Origin: Deltaproteobacteria bacterium
Lineage (GTDB): Bacteria; Myxococcota; UBA727; VGSZ01
Assembly (NCBI GenBank): GCA_016177705.1
Contig: JACOUT010000004.1
Location: forward strand, 372,001 to 436,000
DNA: 64,000 nt
Direction of reading: 5' to 3'
Position 1 is the first letter of the stretch, and every line of letters starts with the position of its first letter. Below, in pieces: positions 45,811 to 55,284 of this stretch. The notes below the pieces were generated by a model. The model was not told where the DNA came from. It worked only from the letters and a program-made list of their open reading frames with translations, and made no database searches. A program made the position numbers and the translations under genes.

Positions 45811-47322
45811 ATGGCGCCTGAATCCTCGTCGACGTTCCCGCGCTCCGCCGGCGTGCTGCTGCACCCGACGTCGCTGCCGAACCGCTTCGGCATCGGCGAT
45901 CTCGGCGCGGGCGCGCGCGCCTTCGTCGACTGGTTGCACGAGGCGCGCCTCGGTCTCTGGCAGGTGCTGCCGCTGGTGCCGCCTGGTCCCGGCGGCTCGC
46001 CGTACGCCTCCACCTCGGCCTTCGCCGGCTCACCGCTGCTCATCGACCTCGAGGATCTGGTGGCGCGCGGGTTGCTCGAACCGGCCGACCTCGAGGGCGG
46101 CGCCAATGGCGACGCTTTCCCGCCCGATCGCGTCGACTTCGCGCGCGTGGTGCCCTGGAAGCACGCGCTGGTGCGCCGCGCCGCCGCCCGCTTCGCGCGC
46201 GGGCACAAGCGCGACGTGCTCGAGGCGTTCCGCCACGCCAACCCGTGGGTGGAGGAGCTGGCGCTGTTCACGGTGCTGAAGGACCTGCACGGCGGCAAGC
46301 GTTGGCTCGACTGGGAGGCCGGCGCGCGCGAGCACGAGGCGGCGGCGATGGCGGCGGCGAAGCAGCGCCACGCCGCCGAGCTCGACGTGGTGGTGGCCGA
46401 GCAGGTGTTGTTCGACGAGCAGTGGCGCGCGCTGCATGGCTACTGCGCCGAGCGCGGCGTGCGTGTCATCGGCGACGTGCCCATCTACGTCGACCTCGAC
46501 TCTGCCGACGTCTGGTCGAACCGTTCGCAGTTCTTGCTCAAGAGCGACGGCACGCCGCTCGGCGTCTCCGGCGTGCCGCCCGACGCCTTCACCGAGCTCG
46601 GCCAGCTCTGGGGCAACCCGCTCTACGACTGGAAGCGCATGCGCACGGACGGCCACGCCTGGTGGGTCGAGCGCCTGCGCCGCATGCTCTCGCTATGCGA
46701 CGTGGTGCGCATCGATCACTTCCGCGCCTTCGCCGCCTATTGGGCGGTGCCGTTCGGCGCCGAGGACGCGCGCGGCGGCCAGTGGGTCAAGGGCCCAGGC
46801 GCGCTGGCGTTCCACGACCTCGAGGCGGCGCTCGGGCCGCTGCCGGTGATCCTGGAGGACCTCGGCGTCATCACGCCCGACGTCATCGCGCTGCGCGAGC
46901 AGACCGGGCTGCCCGGCATGAAGGTCTTGCAGTTCGCGTGGGAGGAGGGCGCCGAGGGCGCCTACCTGCCGCACCACCACGTACCCAACTGCGTCGTCTA
47001 TACCGGCACGCACGACAACGACACCTCGCTCGGCTTCTGGCTGTCGGCGCCGCCGCACGTGCAGGACCACATCCGGCGCTACCTGTGCATCGACGGCCAC
47101 GACTTCGTCTGGGACTTCATCCGCGCGGCGTTCGCCTCGGTGGCGCACACGGCGATCGTGCCCATGCAGGACGTGCTCTGCCTCGACCGCGGCGCGCGCA
47201 TGAACACGCCGGGCATCGCCGAGGGCAACTGGAGCTGGCGCGTGCGCCGCGAGGCCTTCAACGCCGACACCGCGGTGCGCCTGCGGACCTTGGCCGAGCT
47301 GTACGGACGCGCGCGCCGCTGA
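45811..47322 (+). CDS. malQ: 4-alpha-glucanotransferase (amylomaltase)
   Basis: The 503-residue GH77 enzyme transfers glucan chains between malto-oligosaccharides in the cytoplasm. Motifs in order: RSAGVLLHPTSLPNRFGIGDLG at the start, LVPPGPGGSPYASTSAFAGSP, VIGDVPIYVDLDSADVW, VVRIDHFRAF (nucleophile Asp), PVILEDLGVITPDV (acid/base Glu), and YTGTHDNDT (third Asp). Length matches the family. ATG 45811 is supported by conserved start; GTG 45805 is an alternative. The divergent region to the lipoprotein gene is only 59 bases. Confidence 0.95.
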   Translation: MAPESSSTFPRSAGVLLHPTSLPNRFGIGDLGAGARAFVDWLHEARLGLWQVLPLVPPGPGGSPYASTSAFAGSPLLIDLEDLVARGLLEPADLEGGANGDAFPPDRVDFARVVPWKHALVRRAAARFARGHKRDVLEAFRHANPWVEELALFTVLKDLHGGKRWLDWEAGAREHEAAAMAAAKQRHAAELDVVVAEQVLFDEQWRALHGYCAERGVRVIGDVPIYVDLDSADVWSNRSQFLLKSDGTPLGVSGVPPDAFTELGQLWGNPLYDWKRMRTDGHAWWVERLRRMLSLCDVVRIDHFRAFAAYWAVPFGAEDARGGQWVKGPGALAFHDLEAALGPLPVILEDLGVITPDVIALREQTGLPGMKVLQFAWEEGAEGAYLPHHHVPNCVVYTGTHDNDTSLGFWLSAPPHVQDHIRRYLCIDGHDFVWDFIRAAFASVAHTAIVPMQDVLCLDRGARMNTPGIAEGNWSWRVRREAFNADTAVRLRTLAELYGRARR

Positions 47323-47341
47323 AGTCCACCAAGGCACGAGG

Positions 47342-48820
47342 CTACTCGGGGTAGCCGTCCCTGCCGAACTGCAGCGGGTCGGGCAGGCCCTTCTCCTTGA
47401 GCTTGGCGGTGAGCGCGGCGCGGTCGCCGGCCAACACCACCACGAGATCCTCTTTGACGAGCACGCGCTCGGCCACCCGCTTGATGTCGTCGGCGGTGAC
47501 GGCGCGCACCGCCTCCGCGACCTTGACAACCATGTCGGCGTCGAAGCCCTGCGCGAACGCGTCGCCGAGCGCGCGCGCCTGGTCAGCGGGCGCGCCGAGC
47601 CGCCCGGGCAGCGCCCGCGCCCAACCCTCCTTGGCGCGCAGCAGCTCGTCGTCGGTGATGCCGGTCTTGATGGCCTCGATCTGGGCGAGCGCCTCCGCGA
47701 CGGCGTCGGCCGCCGCGTCGGACTGCACCTCGGCCTTCACCAGCCAGGGGCCTCGGCCGAGCGCGGTGGCCTGCTCGGAGCGCGCGTCGGCCGTCCACTG
47801 CTTCTCCTCGCGCAGCTTGACGTTCAGGCGCGAGGAGCGCGTGCCGCCGAGCACCGCGTTCAGCACCAAGAGCGCGGGCAGATCGGCGTCGGAGGCGGCG
47901 AGCCCCGCGCGGCCGATCCGTACCGCTGTCTGCGTCGCGCCGGGGTAGTCGACGGTGGCGAGCGTGAGCGCGTTGCGCGGCGTCGGCTCGGCCGGCGCCT
48001 TGGGCGCCCGCCCACTGCCGGCCCAGCCGCCGAAGGCCTTGAACGCCAGCGCCTTGGCCTGCTCGAGCGTGACGTCGCCGGCGAGGATCAACGCGGCGTT
48101 CCTCGGTGCCGCGTAGGTCGACCAGAACGCCCTGACCTTGAGCGCCGACAGCTTGCCGATGGTGTCGGCGGTGCCCGCAGCGTCGTGCCCGTAGGGGTGC
48201 TCGCTGCCGAACACGAGCGCATTGGTGAGCGTGTCGCTCACCACGCGCGCGTCGCCTTGGCGTTCCTTGGCGCGCAGCAGCGCCTGGTCGCGCACGCGCT
48301 CGAAATCTGCTGCGCCAAAGGTCGGCTTGGTGACCACGGCGGCGAGCAGCTTGAGGCCCGCTTCGGCCTGCTCGCGCGCCACCTCGAGCTCGGCCGCGCC
48401 GCACTCGAGGTCACCACCGGTGCGCAGCTCGGCGCCGATCTGCGCGAGCGCGTTGGCGAGCGCGAGCTGGTTCATCGCCCCGGCACCCTCGTCGATCAGG
48501 TCCCAGGTGAGCGCGGCGAGCCCGGCGTCCTTGGCGCTCTCCTGCGCGGCGCCCGCGCGCACCACCACGCGCGCGCTCACGAGCGGCAGCGAGTGGTCCT
48601 CGATGACCAGCACCGTCAAGCCGTTCTTCAGGTCGGCGCGCTGCACCGCCGGCAACTGCAGCTCGGGCACCGGGCCCGAGGGCGGACGCGCCTGCCGCCA
48701 GGGCTCGTCCGGCGTCACGCGACGCTGCCCGCTGCCCTTGCCGGCGCCGGAGGTGTTGCAGGCGAGCACCAGCGCGAGCGTGGCGAGCGCCGCCGCCGAC
48801 CGAAGGTAGCGCGCGCTCAT
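47342..48820 (-). CDS. M16-family lipoprotein without zinc motif
   Basis: The 492-residue protein has a lipobox LVLAC (Cys21) and the two-half architecture of M16 (pitrilysin/insulinase) proteins: NGLTVLVIEDHSLPLVSARVVVRAG in the first half, and conserved C-terminal patterns (LLVLNAVLGGTRSSRLNVKLREEK). The position of HxxEH reads LAALTWDLID with no His or Glu, so it cannot bind zinc and is the inactive partner. M16 heterodimers pair one active and one inactive chain; here the preceding gene is also altered. Start overlaps by ATGA. Confidence 0.88.
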   Translation of the reverse strand: MSARYLRSAAALATLALVLACNTSGAGKGSGQRRVTPDEPWRQARPPSGPVPELQLPAVQRADLKNGLTVLVIEDHSLPLVSARVVVRAGAAQESAKDAGLAALTWDLIDEGAGAMNQLALANALAQIGAELRTGGDLECGAAELEVAREQAEAGLKLLAAVVTKPTFGAADFERVRDQALLRAKERQGDARVVSDTLTNALVFGSEHPYGHDAAGTADTIGKLSALKVRAFWSTYAAPRNAALILAGDVTLEQAKALAFKAFGGWAGSGRAPKAPAEPTPRNALTLATVDYPGATQTAVRIGRAGLAASDADLPALLVLNAVLGGTRSSRLNVKLREEKQWTADARSEQATALGRGPWLVKAEVQSDAAADAVAEALAQIEAIKTGITDDELLRAKEGWARALPGRLGAPADQARALGDAFAQGFDADMVVKVAEAVRAVTADDIKRVAERVLVKEDLVVVLAGDRAALTAKLKEKGLPDPLQFGRDGYPE

Positions 48821-50352
48821 CCGCCCTCCTTGGCCGCCGGCGCGGGCGCGGCGGCATCAGCGGGCGGCGCCGGCGGCGCGTCCGTGTGCGCGGCGCCCGC
48901 GGGGCGAACCACCGCGACCGCGCGCCGCTCCTTGGTGAGGAAGCCGTTGACGGCGGCGAGTGTGCTGTCGGGCGTGACGGCGCGGTAACGCGCGAGGTCC
49001 TTGGGCAGGAAGCCCGCGTCGCCGGCGAAGAGCTGGTAGGCCTGCAACTGCTCGGCGCGCCCGAGCGGGCTTTGCAGCGACGAGAGCCGCCGCGCCTCGA
49101 AGGTGGCGACCGCGCGCGCCAGCTCCTCGGCGCTCGGCGGCAGATCCTGCAACAAGTCGAGCTGCGCCTGGATGGCGTTGAGCACGTCGTCGGGGTTGAC
49201 GCCGCTTCTCACCACGGCCTCGAGCTCGAGCACGCTGACGTTGCCGGTGGCGACGACGTCGGCGCGCACCGACTGCGCCAGCTTGCCGTCGACCACCAGC
49301 GCCTGGTGCAACCGCGACGCGTTGCCGTCGCCGAGCAGGTGCGCGAGCACCTCGATGTCGGCGCTGCCGTTCTGGAACGCCGGCGGGCAGAAAAACGCCA
49401 CCGTGACGACGATGAGCTGTGATCGTCGGTCCTCGACATCGACGCGCACCTCGGCACCAAGCTTGGGCATGGCCACGCTGCGCTTGCTCGCGGTCGCCGC
49501 CTTAGGCAACGTGCGGAAGTACTTGTCGGTCAGCTTCTTGGCGTCGTCGGCCGTGATGTCGCCGCTGATGACCAAGGTCGCGTTGCCGGGCGCGTAGTGG
49601 CGATCGTAGAAGCTCTGCGCGTCGGCGAGCGACGCCTTGTCGAGCTCGGTCGGCACGCCGAACAGCCCGGAGCGGTACGGATGATCCGCCGGGAAGATCG
49701 CCTGCCACAGCGCCTCGCGCGCAGTGCCATGGGGCACCTCGTCGACCTGGCTGCGGCGCTCGTTGGCGATGATGCGGCGCTGCTCCTCGACGGTCGAGGC
49801 CTCGACCACATCCATTACCCACGCCATGCGGTCCGCCTCGAGCCACAAAGCCAGCTCGACCTCGTTCTTCGGCATGCACGCGTAGAAGCTGGTGTAGTCG
49901 AAGGAGGCGCCGCCACCGATTGCCGAGGCGCCGACCCCCTCGAGCAGCTTGACGTGGTTGTCGCCCGGGCTGTGCTTGGAGCCCTGGTACATCAGGTGCT
50001 CGAGCACGCGCGCCACGCCGCTCTTGCCGCGCTCCTCATCGAAGACGCCGGCGCGGTACCAGACGTCGACGCACACCACCGGCAAGTGCGAGTCGCTGAG
50101 CACGATCAAGGTCAGGCCGTTGTCGAGCGTCGTTCGATCGAAGGGGATGGTGGGCAGCGCGCCGTCGGCGTCGGCGGCAGGTTCGGCGGGCGCGGCCGAG
50201 GTCGCCGGCGCCTCCGGCGTCGACGGAGGCGCCTCGACCGGTGTGAACGCGGAGCTGAAGGCCGCGAGCGCCAGCGGGGCGAGCAACATCCGCCGCAGTC
50301 TCGACGCAAACGCGGGTCGAGCGCCACTTCTGATCCAACACTGGCGATCCAC
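48817..50352 (-). CDS. M16-family protease-like protein with altered zinc motif
   Basis: The 511-residue protein has a signal-like region (SRLRRMLLAPLALAAF). ATG 50289 is an alternative start but would lose the basic n-region, so GTG 50352 is kept. NGLTLIVLSDSHLPVVCVDVWYRAG and later segments (YAPGNATLVISGDI, LAHLLGDGNASRLHQALV) are typical M16. The zinc motif expected as HxxEH reads RVLEH: Arg115 replaces the first His, while Glu118 and His119 remain, and a later LEADRM provides the usual third-ligand Glu. Catalysis is therefore unlikely or altered. It is coupled to the second M16 gene. Confidence 0.88.
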   Translation of the reverse strand: MDRQCWIRSGARPAFASRLRRMLLAPLALAAFSSAFTPVEAPPSTPEAPATSAAPAEPAADADGALPTIPFDRTTLDNGLTLIVLSDSHLPVVCVDVWYRAGVFDEERGKSGVARVLEHLMYQGSKHSPGDNHVKLLEGVGASAIGGGASFDYTSFYACMPKNEVELALWLEADRMAWVMDVVEASTVEEQRRIIANERRSQVDEVPHGTAREALWQAIFPADHPYRSGLFGVPTELDKASLADAQSFYDRHYAPGNATLVISGDITADDAKKLTDKYFRTLPKAATASKRSVAMPKLGAEVRVDVEDRRSQLIVVTVAFFCPPAFQNGSADIEVLAHLLGDGNASRLHQALVVDGKLAQSVRADVVATGNVSVLELEAVVRSGVNPDDVLNAIQAQLDLLQDLPPSAEELARAVATFEARRLSSLQSPLGRAEQLQAYQLFAGDAGFLPKDLARYRAVTPDSTLAAVNGFLTKERRAVAVVRPAGAAHTDAPPAPPADAAAPAPAAKEGG

Positions 50353-50466
50353 CCCCAGCGAAGCCCCGCCAGCACCTCGGGGGCTCGAGGTTGACCCGGC
50401 CGGGCGCTATCTCGGAGACTGCGCGGATCCCGCGGCTTCGGTTCGCCCGACCGCTGCGGCAGCGAG

Positions 50467-51156
50467 GTGGCGGTGGCGAGAACCAGCAAGAGCGGCCAAG
50501 CGTCGCCCGGTCCCGGCAAGCGCGCGCGCCAGCGCTTCGAGCGACAAGGAGCGCCCGCCGACGCGCCGGGCGTGGCGGAGCCCGCCACCGCCGACCTCGC
50601 GCCCGTGGTGGGCGCCAACCTGCGCCGGCTGCGCGGCGAGCGCTCCTTGTCGCTCGAGGCGTTAGCGCAGCGTTCGGGTGTGTCACGCGCCATGCTCGGC
50701 CAGATCGAGCTCGGCCAGTCGGCGCCGACCATCAACGTGCTGTGGAAGATCGCGCGCGCGCTCGACCTGCCGTTCTCGGCGCTGATCACCGGCCCGCAGA
50801 CGCCGAGCGGCGCCCGTGTGCTCACCGCCGCGCGCAGCAAGCGGCTCACCTCGCACGACGGCGCGTTCTCGTCGCGCGCGCTGTTCCCGCTCGGCGAGCC
50901 GCGACGGGTCGAATTCTACGAGCTGGAGCTGCGGCGCGGCGCCACCGAGGAGGCGGAGCCGCATCCGCCGGGCACGCGCGAGAACCTGGTGGTGACCCGC
51001 GGCGCCGTGCGCATCGACGTCGCCGGCGAGCAGCACCTGCTCGGCACCGGCGACGCCATCGTCTTCGAGGCCGACGTGCCGCACCGCTACCAGAGCGTCG
51101 GCGACGAGGACGCGCGCATGTACCTGGTGATGACCTACGCGGCGCCCATGGGTTGA
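50467..51156 (+). CDS. XRE-type regulator with C-terminal cupin domain
   Basis: The 229-residue transcription factor has an HTH_XRE domain at residues ~47-105 (LRRLRGERSLSLEALAQRSG, SRAMLGQIELGQSAPTINVL) and a cupin at ~125-225 (EPHPPGTRENLVVTRGAVRI, LLGTGDAIVFEADVPHRYQ). Members bind small ligands in the cupin and control metabolic or transport genes. The N-terminal ~40 residues are disordered. Start GTG 50467 has only a weak GAGG upstream. It diverges from the M16 pair, so it might control them; no operator was recognised. Confidence 0.9.
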   Translation: MAVARTSKSGQASPGPGKRARQRFERQGAPADAPGVAEPATADLAPVVGANLRRLRGERSLSLEALAQRSGVSRAMLGQIELGQSAPTINVLWKIARALDLPFSALITGPQTPSGARVLTAARSKRLTSHDGAFSSRALFPLGEPRRVEFYELELRRGATEEAEPHPPGTRENLVVTRGAVRIDVAGEQHLLGTGDAIVFEADVPHRYQSVGDEDARMYLVMTYAAPMG

Positions 51157-51194
51157 AGGCTGTCCCTTGAGCGCCGCGTTTGGGTCGAGCCGGA

Positions 51195-51737
51195 CTACAG
51201 GCACGAGTTGCCGAGGCACTCCTCGCCGACGCCGCAGTCGCCGTCGTTGAAGCAGTCGATGTCGAGGCAGGTGAGCGCGTCGCCGCAGCTCCCCTCGGCG
51301 CAGCCGGCCACGACGAGCTGCTGGTTCTCCGACAGATCGGGGCAGTCGTTGCGGCAGCCGAGCGTGTCGTTGGCGCTGGCACCGCAGCCCTGGAAGAACT
51401 CGCAGGCGGCGACGCAGGCGGCCAGCGGATCGCCGGGCGGCTCACCTTCGCCCTCGCCCGGCGGCGGCGCGTCATCGCCGTCTCGGCACACGCCCTCGCC
51501 GTCGAAGCCCTCGCCCTCATCGGTGCAGTCCTGGCCCTCGGCGCAGTTGACGTCCGAGGTGCAGCCGCTCTCGCACACACCGGGTGCGAAGCAGTACTGG
51601 CCCGGCTGGCACAGAATGCCGCTGCAGTCGGTGTAGCCCTGGTCACGCTGGCAGCCCGCGCCCGAGAGGAGCAGCGCGGCGCCGGCGGCGACGAGGTGAG
51701 GGAGCAAACGAACGAGGGTTGTGGCTGAGTGACGCAT
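51195..51737 (-). CDS. small cysteine-rich lipoprotein
   Basis: The 180-residue protein (ATG 51737 after GGAGGT) has the lipobox LSGAGC. The mature part contains about twenty cysteines in short blocks (CSGILCQPGQYCFAPGVC, CTSDVNCAEGQDC, CLDIDCFNDGDCGVGEEC) that would form disulfides, and a short GEGEGE stretch. No enzyme motif. This type of Cys-rich lipoprotein is frequent in myxobacterial envelopes. Function unknown. Confidence 0.78.
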   Translation of the reverse strand: MRHSATTLVRLLPHLVAAGAALLLSGAGCQRDQGYTDCSGILCQPGQYCFAPGVCESGCTSDVNCAEGQDCTDEGEGFDGEGVCRDGDDAPPPGEGEGEPPGDPLAACVAACEFFQGCGASANDTLGCRNDCPDLSENQQLVVAGCAEGSCGDALTCLDIDCFNDGDCGVGEECLGNSCL

Positions 51738-51846
51738 GGCGGACCTCCGTGTGCCGCCAGTGTCGGTGCAGGTGCGCAGATCGCTCGCGGACAAATGTCC
51801 GTGTTCCGGCGTTTCCTCACTGCCGGACGCGTGCGAGCATCGCACC

Positions 51847-53787
51847 GTGCCAGCGAGGCTCGGCGGCAGCGAGATCGACTACGTGGCGTTGGCGCGCCGC
51901 CTGCGCGACGTGCATCGCCGCAAGGCCGAGCGCATCGACGGCGAGCTGCCGGCACGGGAGACAGACCCGTCGCTGCTCTCGCTCGATCGCGCGCTCGACG
52001 CGCTGCAGGGCGAAGGGGCCCAGTCGCTGCTCGACGAGGTGGGCACACAGCTTCGGCGCGCGGTGGCCGACAAGGCGCACGTGCCTGCCCCCCGTTACTC
52101 GGTCGGCGCCTTCCCGGTGCCGCTCGAGGACAAGTTCCTCGATGGCGTGCTCGACTACTACCGGCACGGCTGGGACACGGCGCTCGACCGCCGCCGCATG
52201 GCGCAGGCCGTGGTCACCGCGCTCGCCAATGCGGCGGGCGACGACGGCTTCGTGCGCGCCGACGAGGCTTCGCGCCGGCTCGGACCGCTCGGCGTGCAAC
52301 TGGTGGCGCGCTTGCGCGGGCTGGTCGAAACCACCACGCCGGTGGCGGGCGACGCCTCGCACAAGAACACCGGCAAGTACCTGGGGCTCGACCCACGGGT
52401 GGCCGGCAAGATCGCGCTCTCCCGAAGGCGCCCAAGTTACCTCGAGCGCATGCCGGTGGTGCACGAGCTGCTGCGCATGCTGCCGAAGGGCGCCCTGCGC
52501 GGCGCCGGGCTCGCCTCGGTGCAGCACCTCTTCCCCTCGGCCGCCGCGCTCTATCAGTCGCTGTTCACGCTCGGGCTCGCGCCCCAGGACACGCAGGTCG
52601 GCGGCAAGTTCTACTCGGCCAACGTCAACGCGCTCGCGTCGATGGAGGCGGGCGGTCTGCGCGTGCACATGAGCGCCACCGACCCTGACGATCACCTCTA
52701 CGCCGACGCCGAAGTGGCGGTCAAGGAGATGGCGCGCACCGAGCTGGCGACGTTGTTTCACGGCGTCGACCCGGCGCGCCACCAGGGCCGCTTCCTGCTG
52801 CTCGACGACGGCGGCAAGCTGATCCGCGCCCTGCACGAGCACTTCCCGCGTTTCGCGCACCTGTGTGTCGCCGTCGAGCAGACCACGCGCGGCATCCAGG
52901 TGCTCGAGGAGATGCAGCACGCGGGGACCAAGATCCTGTGCCCCGTCGTCAACATGGCGCAGTCGGAGCTCAAGCGCAGCGTCGAGTCGCCGCTCATCGC
53001 CGAGAGCGTCGCCTGGCACACCGATCGCTACCTCGAGTCGCTCGGCCTCGCAGAGCTGCGGCCGACGCCCGAGCACCCGAAGACGGCCGTGGTGGTCGGC
53101 TTTGGCGCCACCGGCTCGGCGCTGGCCGCGGCGCTGCGGCGGCGCGGCTACCACGTCGTCGTCACCGACAAGGACGAGACCAAGCTCGTCGCCGCCCGCG
53201 CCGCCGGCTTCGACGCCGCGCCGCGCGCCGACGCCTTTCGGCAAGCCGACCTGCTCGTCGGCGCCACCGGCATGGGCGCGCTCGAACCCGAGGACTGGCG
53301 CTTGCTCAAGAGCGGCGCGGTGCTCGCCAACGCGGCCTCGGGCACGCACGAGCTCGGCCTGCGCGGCCTCGACTATCGCGCGCTCACCAAGCTCGACCGG
53401 CAGCAGGCGTGTGACGCGAGCGGCGCCATGTCGACGCAATTCGCCGGCAAGCGCATCGTGGTGGGCCGCGAAGGCGACGACTGGCGCCTGCAGCACCGAG
53501 TGCTGCGGGTGGCGGGCGAGGACGGCAAGGAGCGCGAGCTGTTGTTCCTGCGCGGCGGCTCGGTGGTGAACATGGAGCACGACCTGCCGCCCGAGTACCG
53601 GCAGATCATCGTCGCCATGCTGATCGCGAGTTGCGCGCAGGCGATGCGCGAGCGAACGCCGGGTCCGCACGATCTCGACGGCGAAGTGCAGACTTTCCTG
53701 CGGGCGCGCTTCGCCGCGGCGCTCGCGGCCGAGGGGCTGTCGCTCACCGAGCCGAACCTCGACGCCGTGCGCGGGCCCTGGGGATGA
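51847..53787 (+). CDS. S-adenosylhomocysteine hydrolase-like protein with altered active site
   Basis: The 646-residue cytoplasmic protein (start GTG 51847, uncertain) has a long N-terminal extension (~1-230) and a C-terminal part resembling SAHH. VEQTTRGIQVLEEMQHAGTK (Glu344) corresponds to the SAHH EETTTG motif, and VVVGFGATGSALAAALRRRG from about residue 418 is its NAD-binding Rossmann motif. In SAHH the segment after the EETTTG motif has catalytic Lys, Asp and Asn (SKFDN); here it reads SELKRSVESPL, so the key Lys and Asn are replaced. Hydrolase activity is unlikely. It is coupled by ATGA to a Crp/Fnr gene. Confidence 0.75.
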   Translation: MPARLGGSEIDYVALARRLRDVHRRKAERIDGELPARETDPSLLSLDRALDALQGEGAQSLLDEVGTQLRRAVADKAHVPAPRYSVGAFPVPLEDKFLDGVLDYYRHGWDTALDRRRMAQAVVTALANAAGDDGFVRADEASRRLGPLGVQLVARLRGLVETTTPVAGDASHKNTGKYLGLDPRVAGKIALSRRRPSYLERMPVVHELLRMLPKGALRGAGLASVQHLFPSAAALYQSLFTLGLAPQDTQVGGKFYSANVNALASMEAGGLRVHMSATDPDDHLYADAEVAVKEMARTELATLFHGVDPARHQGRFLLLDDGGKLIRALHEHFPRFAHLCVAVEQTTRGIQVLEEMQHAGTKILCPVVNMAQSELKRSVESPLIAESVAWHTDRYLESLGLAELRPTPEHPKTAVVVGFGATGSALAAALRRRGYHVVVTDKDETKLVAARAAGFDAAPRADAFRQADLLVGATGMGALEPEDWRLLKSGAVLANAASGTHELGLRGLDYRALTKLDRQQACDASGAMSTQFAGKRIVVGREGDDWRLQHRVLRVAGEDGKERELLFLRGGSVVNMEHDLPPEYRQIIVAMLIASCAQAMRERTPGPHDLDGEVQTFLRARFAAALAAEGLSLTEPNLDAVRGPWG

Positions 53788-54554
53788 GCGCGCGCAAGAA
53801 GCCGACGGCCTCGCGCAAGGACGACGACGTGCGCGCACGTGTGGCGCTCGCCGCCCACCCGCTGCTCGCCGGCTGCTCTCAGGGCTTCGTCGACCAGGTG
53901 CTGGCGCGCGCGCGGGTGCAGACCTTCGCAGCAGGGGAGACGCTGTCGCGCGAGGGCGACGCCGCCGACTACTGGTTCTTGTGCGTGGGCTCGACGCGCG
54001 TCTTCTACCGCTCGCCGCTCGGCAACGAGGTCACGGTCAAGCTGTTCTCGGCGCCGGCGGCGTGGGCGGAGATGGAGGTGCTGACCCACCGACCGCACAT
54101 GGAGGACTGCGCGGCGGTCGATCGCGTAGTGGCGGTGCGGGTGCCGGCGCGCCAGTTCGTGCTGCTGCTCGACGCCGAGCCGCGCTTCTGCCGCAACGTG
54201 CTCGAGGACTGCGCGGCGCGCTTCTACATCGCGGCGCAGAGCGAGAAGAAGCTCGCGTTCGCGTCGGTGGAGGAGCGCATCGCGCACCTGTTGCTCTCCT
54301 ACCTGCGGCTGTTCGGCGTGCCGGTCGACGGCGGCACCCACATCCGCGTCAAGCTCTCGCACACCGACATCGCCAACGGCATCGGTGCGGCGCAGAAGTC
54401 GGTGACGCGCACGCTGACGACGTGGCAGAAGGCCGGCTGGATCTCCAAGCGCGGCACCAGCTACGTGGTGCACGCGCTCGACAAGATCGAGGGCGCGGTG
54501 CTGCACCCGGTGCCCGGTATCGACTTCATCGCGGGACGCGGCGTGCGATCCTGA
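53784..54554 (+). CDS. Crp/Fnr-family transcriptional regulator
   Basis: The 256-residue protein has a cyclic-nucleotide-like sensor domain (residues ~25-140: FAAGETLSREGDAADYWFLC, GNEVTVKLFSAP), a long dimerisation helix and a C-terminal winged helix (~185-235: SHTDIANGIGAAQKSVTRTL, TWQKAGWISKRGTSYVV). The phosphate cassette is atypical (AAWAEMEVL), so cAMP binding is uncertain. No N-terminal Fe-S Cys cluster like FNR's is present. It overlaps the SAHH-like gene by ATGA, implying a joint function. Confidence 0.88.
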   Translation: MSARKKPTASRKDDDVRARVALAAHPLLAGCSQGFVDQVLARARVQTFAAGETLSREGDAADYWFLCVGSTRVFYRSPLGNEVTVKLFSAPAAWAEMEVLTHRPHMEDCAAVDRVVAVRVPARQFVLLLDAEPRFCRNVLEDCAARFYIAAQSEKKLAFASVEERIAHLLLSYLRLFGVPVDGGTHIRVKLSHTDIANGIGAAQKSVTRTLTTWQKAGWISKRGTSYVVHALDKIEGAVLHPVPGIDFIAGRGVRS

Positions 54555-54581
54555 GCTGTCGGGGAGCCGGCGCAGCGGCCG

Positions 54582-55280
54582 TCAGTCGCCGAGGCGGCCG
54601 AGCTCGGTCCAGTCGTCGCCGCTCTTGACGCTGGCAAGGCCCTGCACGACGCGCAGCGCCTCGCCGCCCTGGTCGACGGCGAACGACGCCAACGGGCGCA
54701 GCACGCGCAGCAGGTTGTCGCGCGCAAAGGCGGTACGGTCGCCGCCCTTCTGCGGCGCGCTGATGACGACGCGCGAGACCGCGGCCGGCGCCGCCACGGC
54801 CTTGACCTGGTAGGCTTGCGGCCGGCCCTTCACGCGCCGGCCCTCCTCGTCGACCATGGCGTCCTTGCCGGCGGTGGCGTAGCGCTTCTCGACGGTGGTC
54901 TCGCCCGCGATCTCGCGCGTGGCGCCGCGCGCGGCCTCGGCGTCGGGCAGGAGCGCGGTGAACAGGGCGTGCAGCGCCGCGGGCGGCGTTGCCGCGACGT
55001 CGACCTTGCGCTGGAAGTCCTCGTCGCTGATGCGCCCCTGCAGTGTGGCCTCGAGGTCCGCGGGGGCGAAACGCAGCGTGATGGGTGCATCGCGCGCGGC
55101 GCGCTCGACCTCGCCGCTCGCGAGGTCGACGAACACCGCCTGCTCCGCGCCCGACGGCGGCTTCACGAAAAGACAGAAGCTCGGGGCCGCCGCACGACGG
55201 ACCGCGAGCTTCTTGAACATCTGCTCGACGAAGGCGACGTCGAACTTGACGACGTCGCCAACCGAGAGAACCGTGGGCAT
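54582..55280 (-). CDS. unknown protein
   Basis: The 232-residue soluble protein has no signal peptide. Residues ~60-100 (ITLRFAPADLEATLQGRISDED, FQRKVDVAAT) faintly resemble the SCP2-type lipid-binding fold, but I would not assign it. The middle has short charged stretches (TVEKRYATAGKDAMVDEEGRR). Last gene of three minus-strand genes, four bases after the preceding stop. Function not recognised. Confidence 0.65.
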   Translation of the reverse strand: MPTVLSVGDVVKFDVAFVEQMFKKLAVRRAAAPSFCLFVKPPSGAEQAVFVDLASGEVERAARDAPITLRFAPADLEATLQGRISDEDFQRKVDVAATPPAALHALFTALLPDAEAARGATREIAGETTVEKRYATAGKDAMVDEEGRRVKGRPQAYQVKAVAAPAAVSRVVISAPQKGGDRTAFARDNLLRVLRPLASFAVDQGGEALRVVQGLASVKSGDDWTELGRLGD

Positions 55281-55284
55281 CCGC

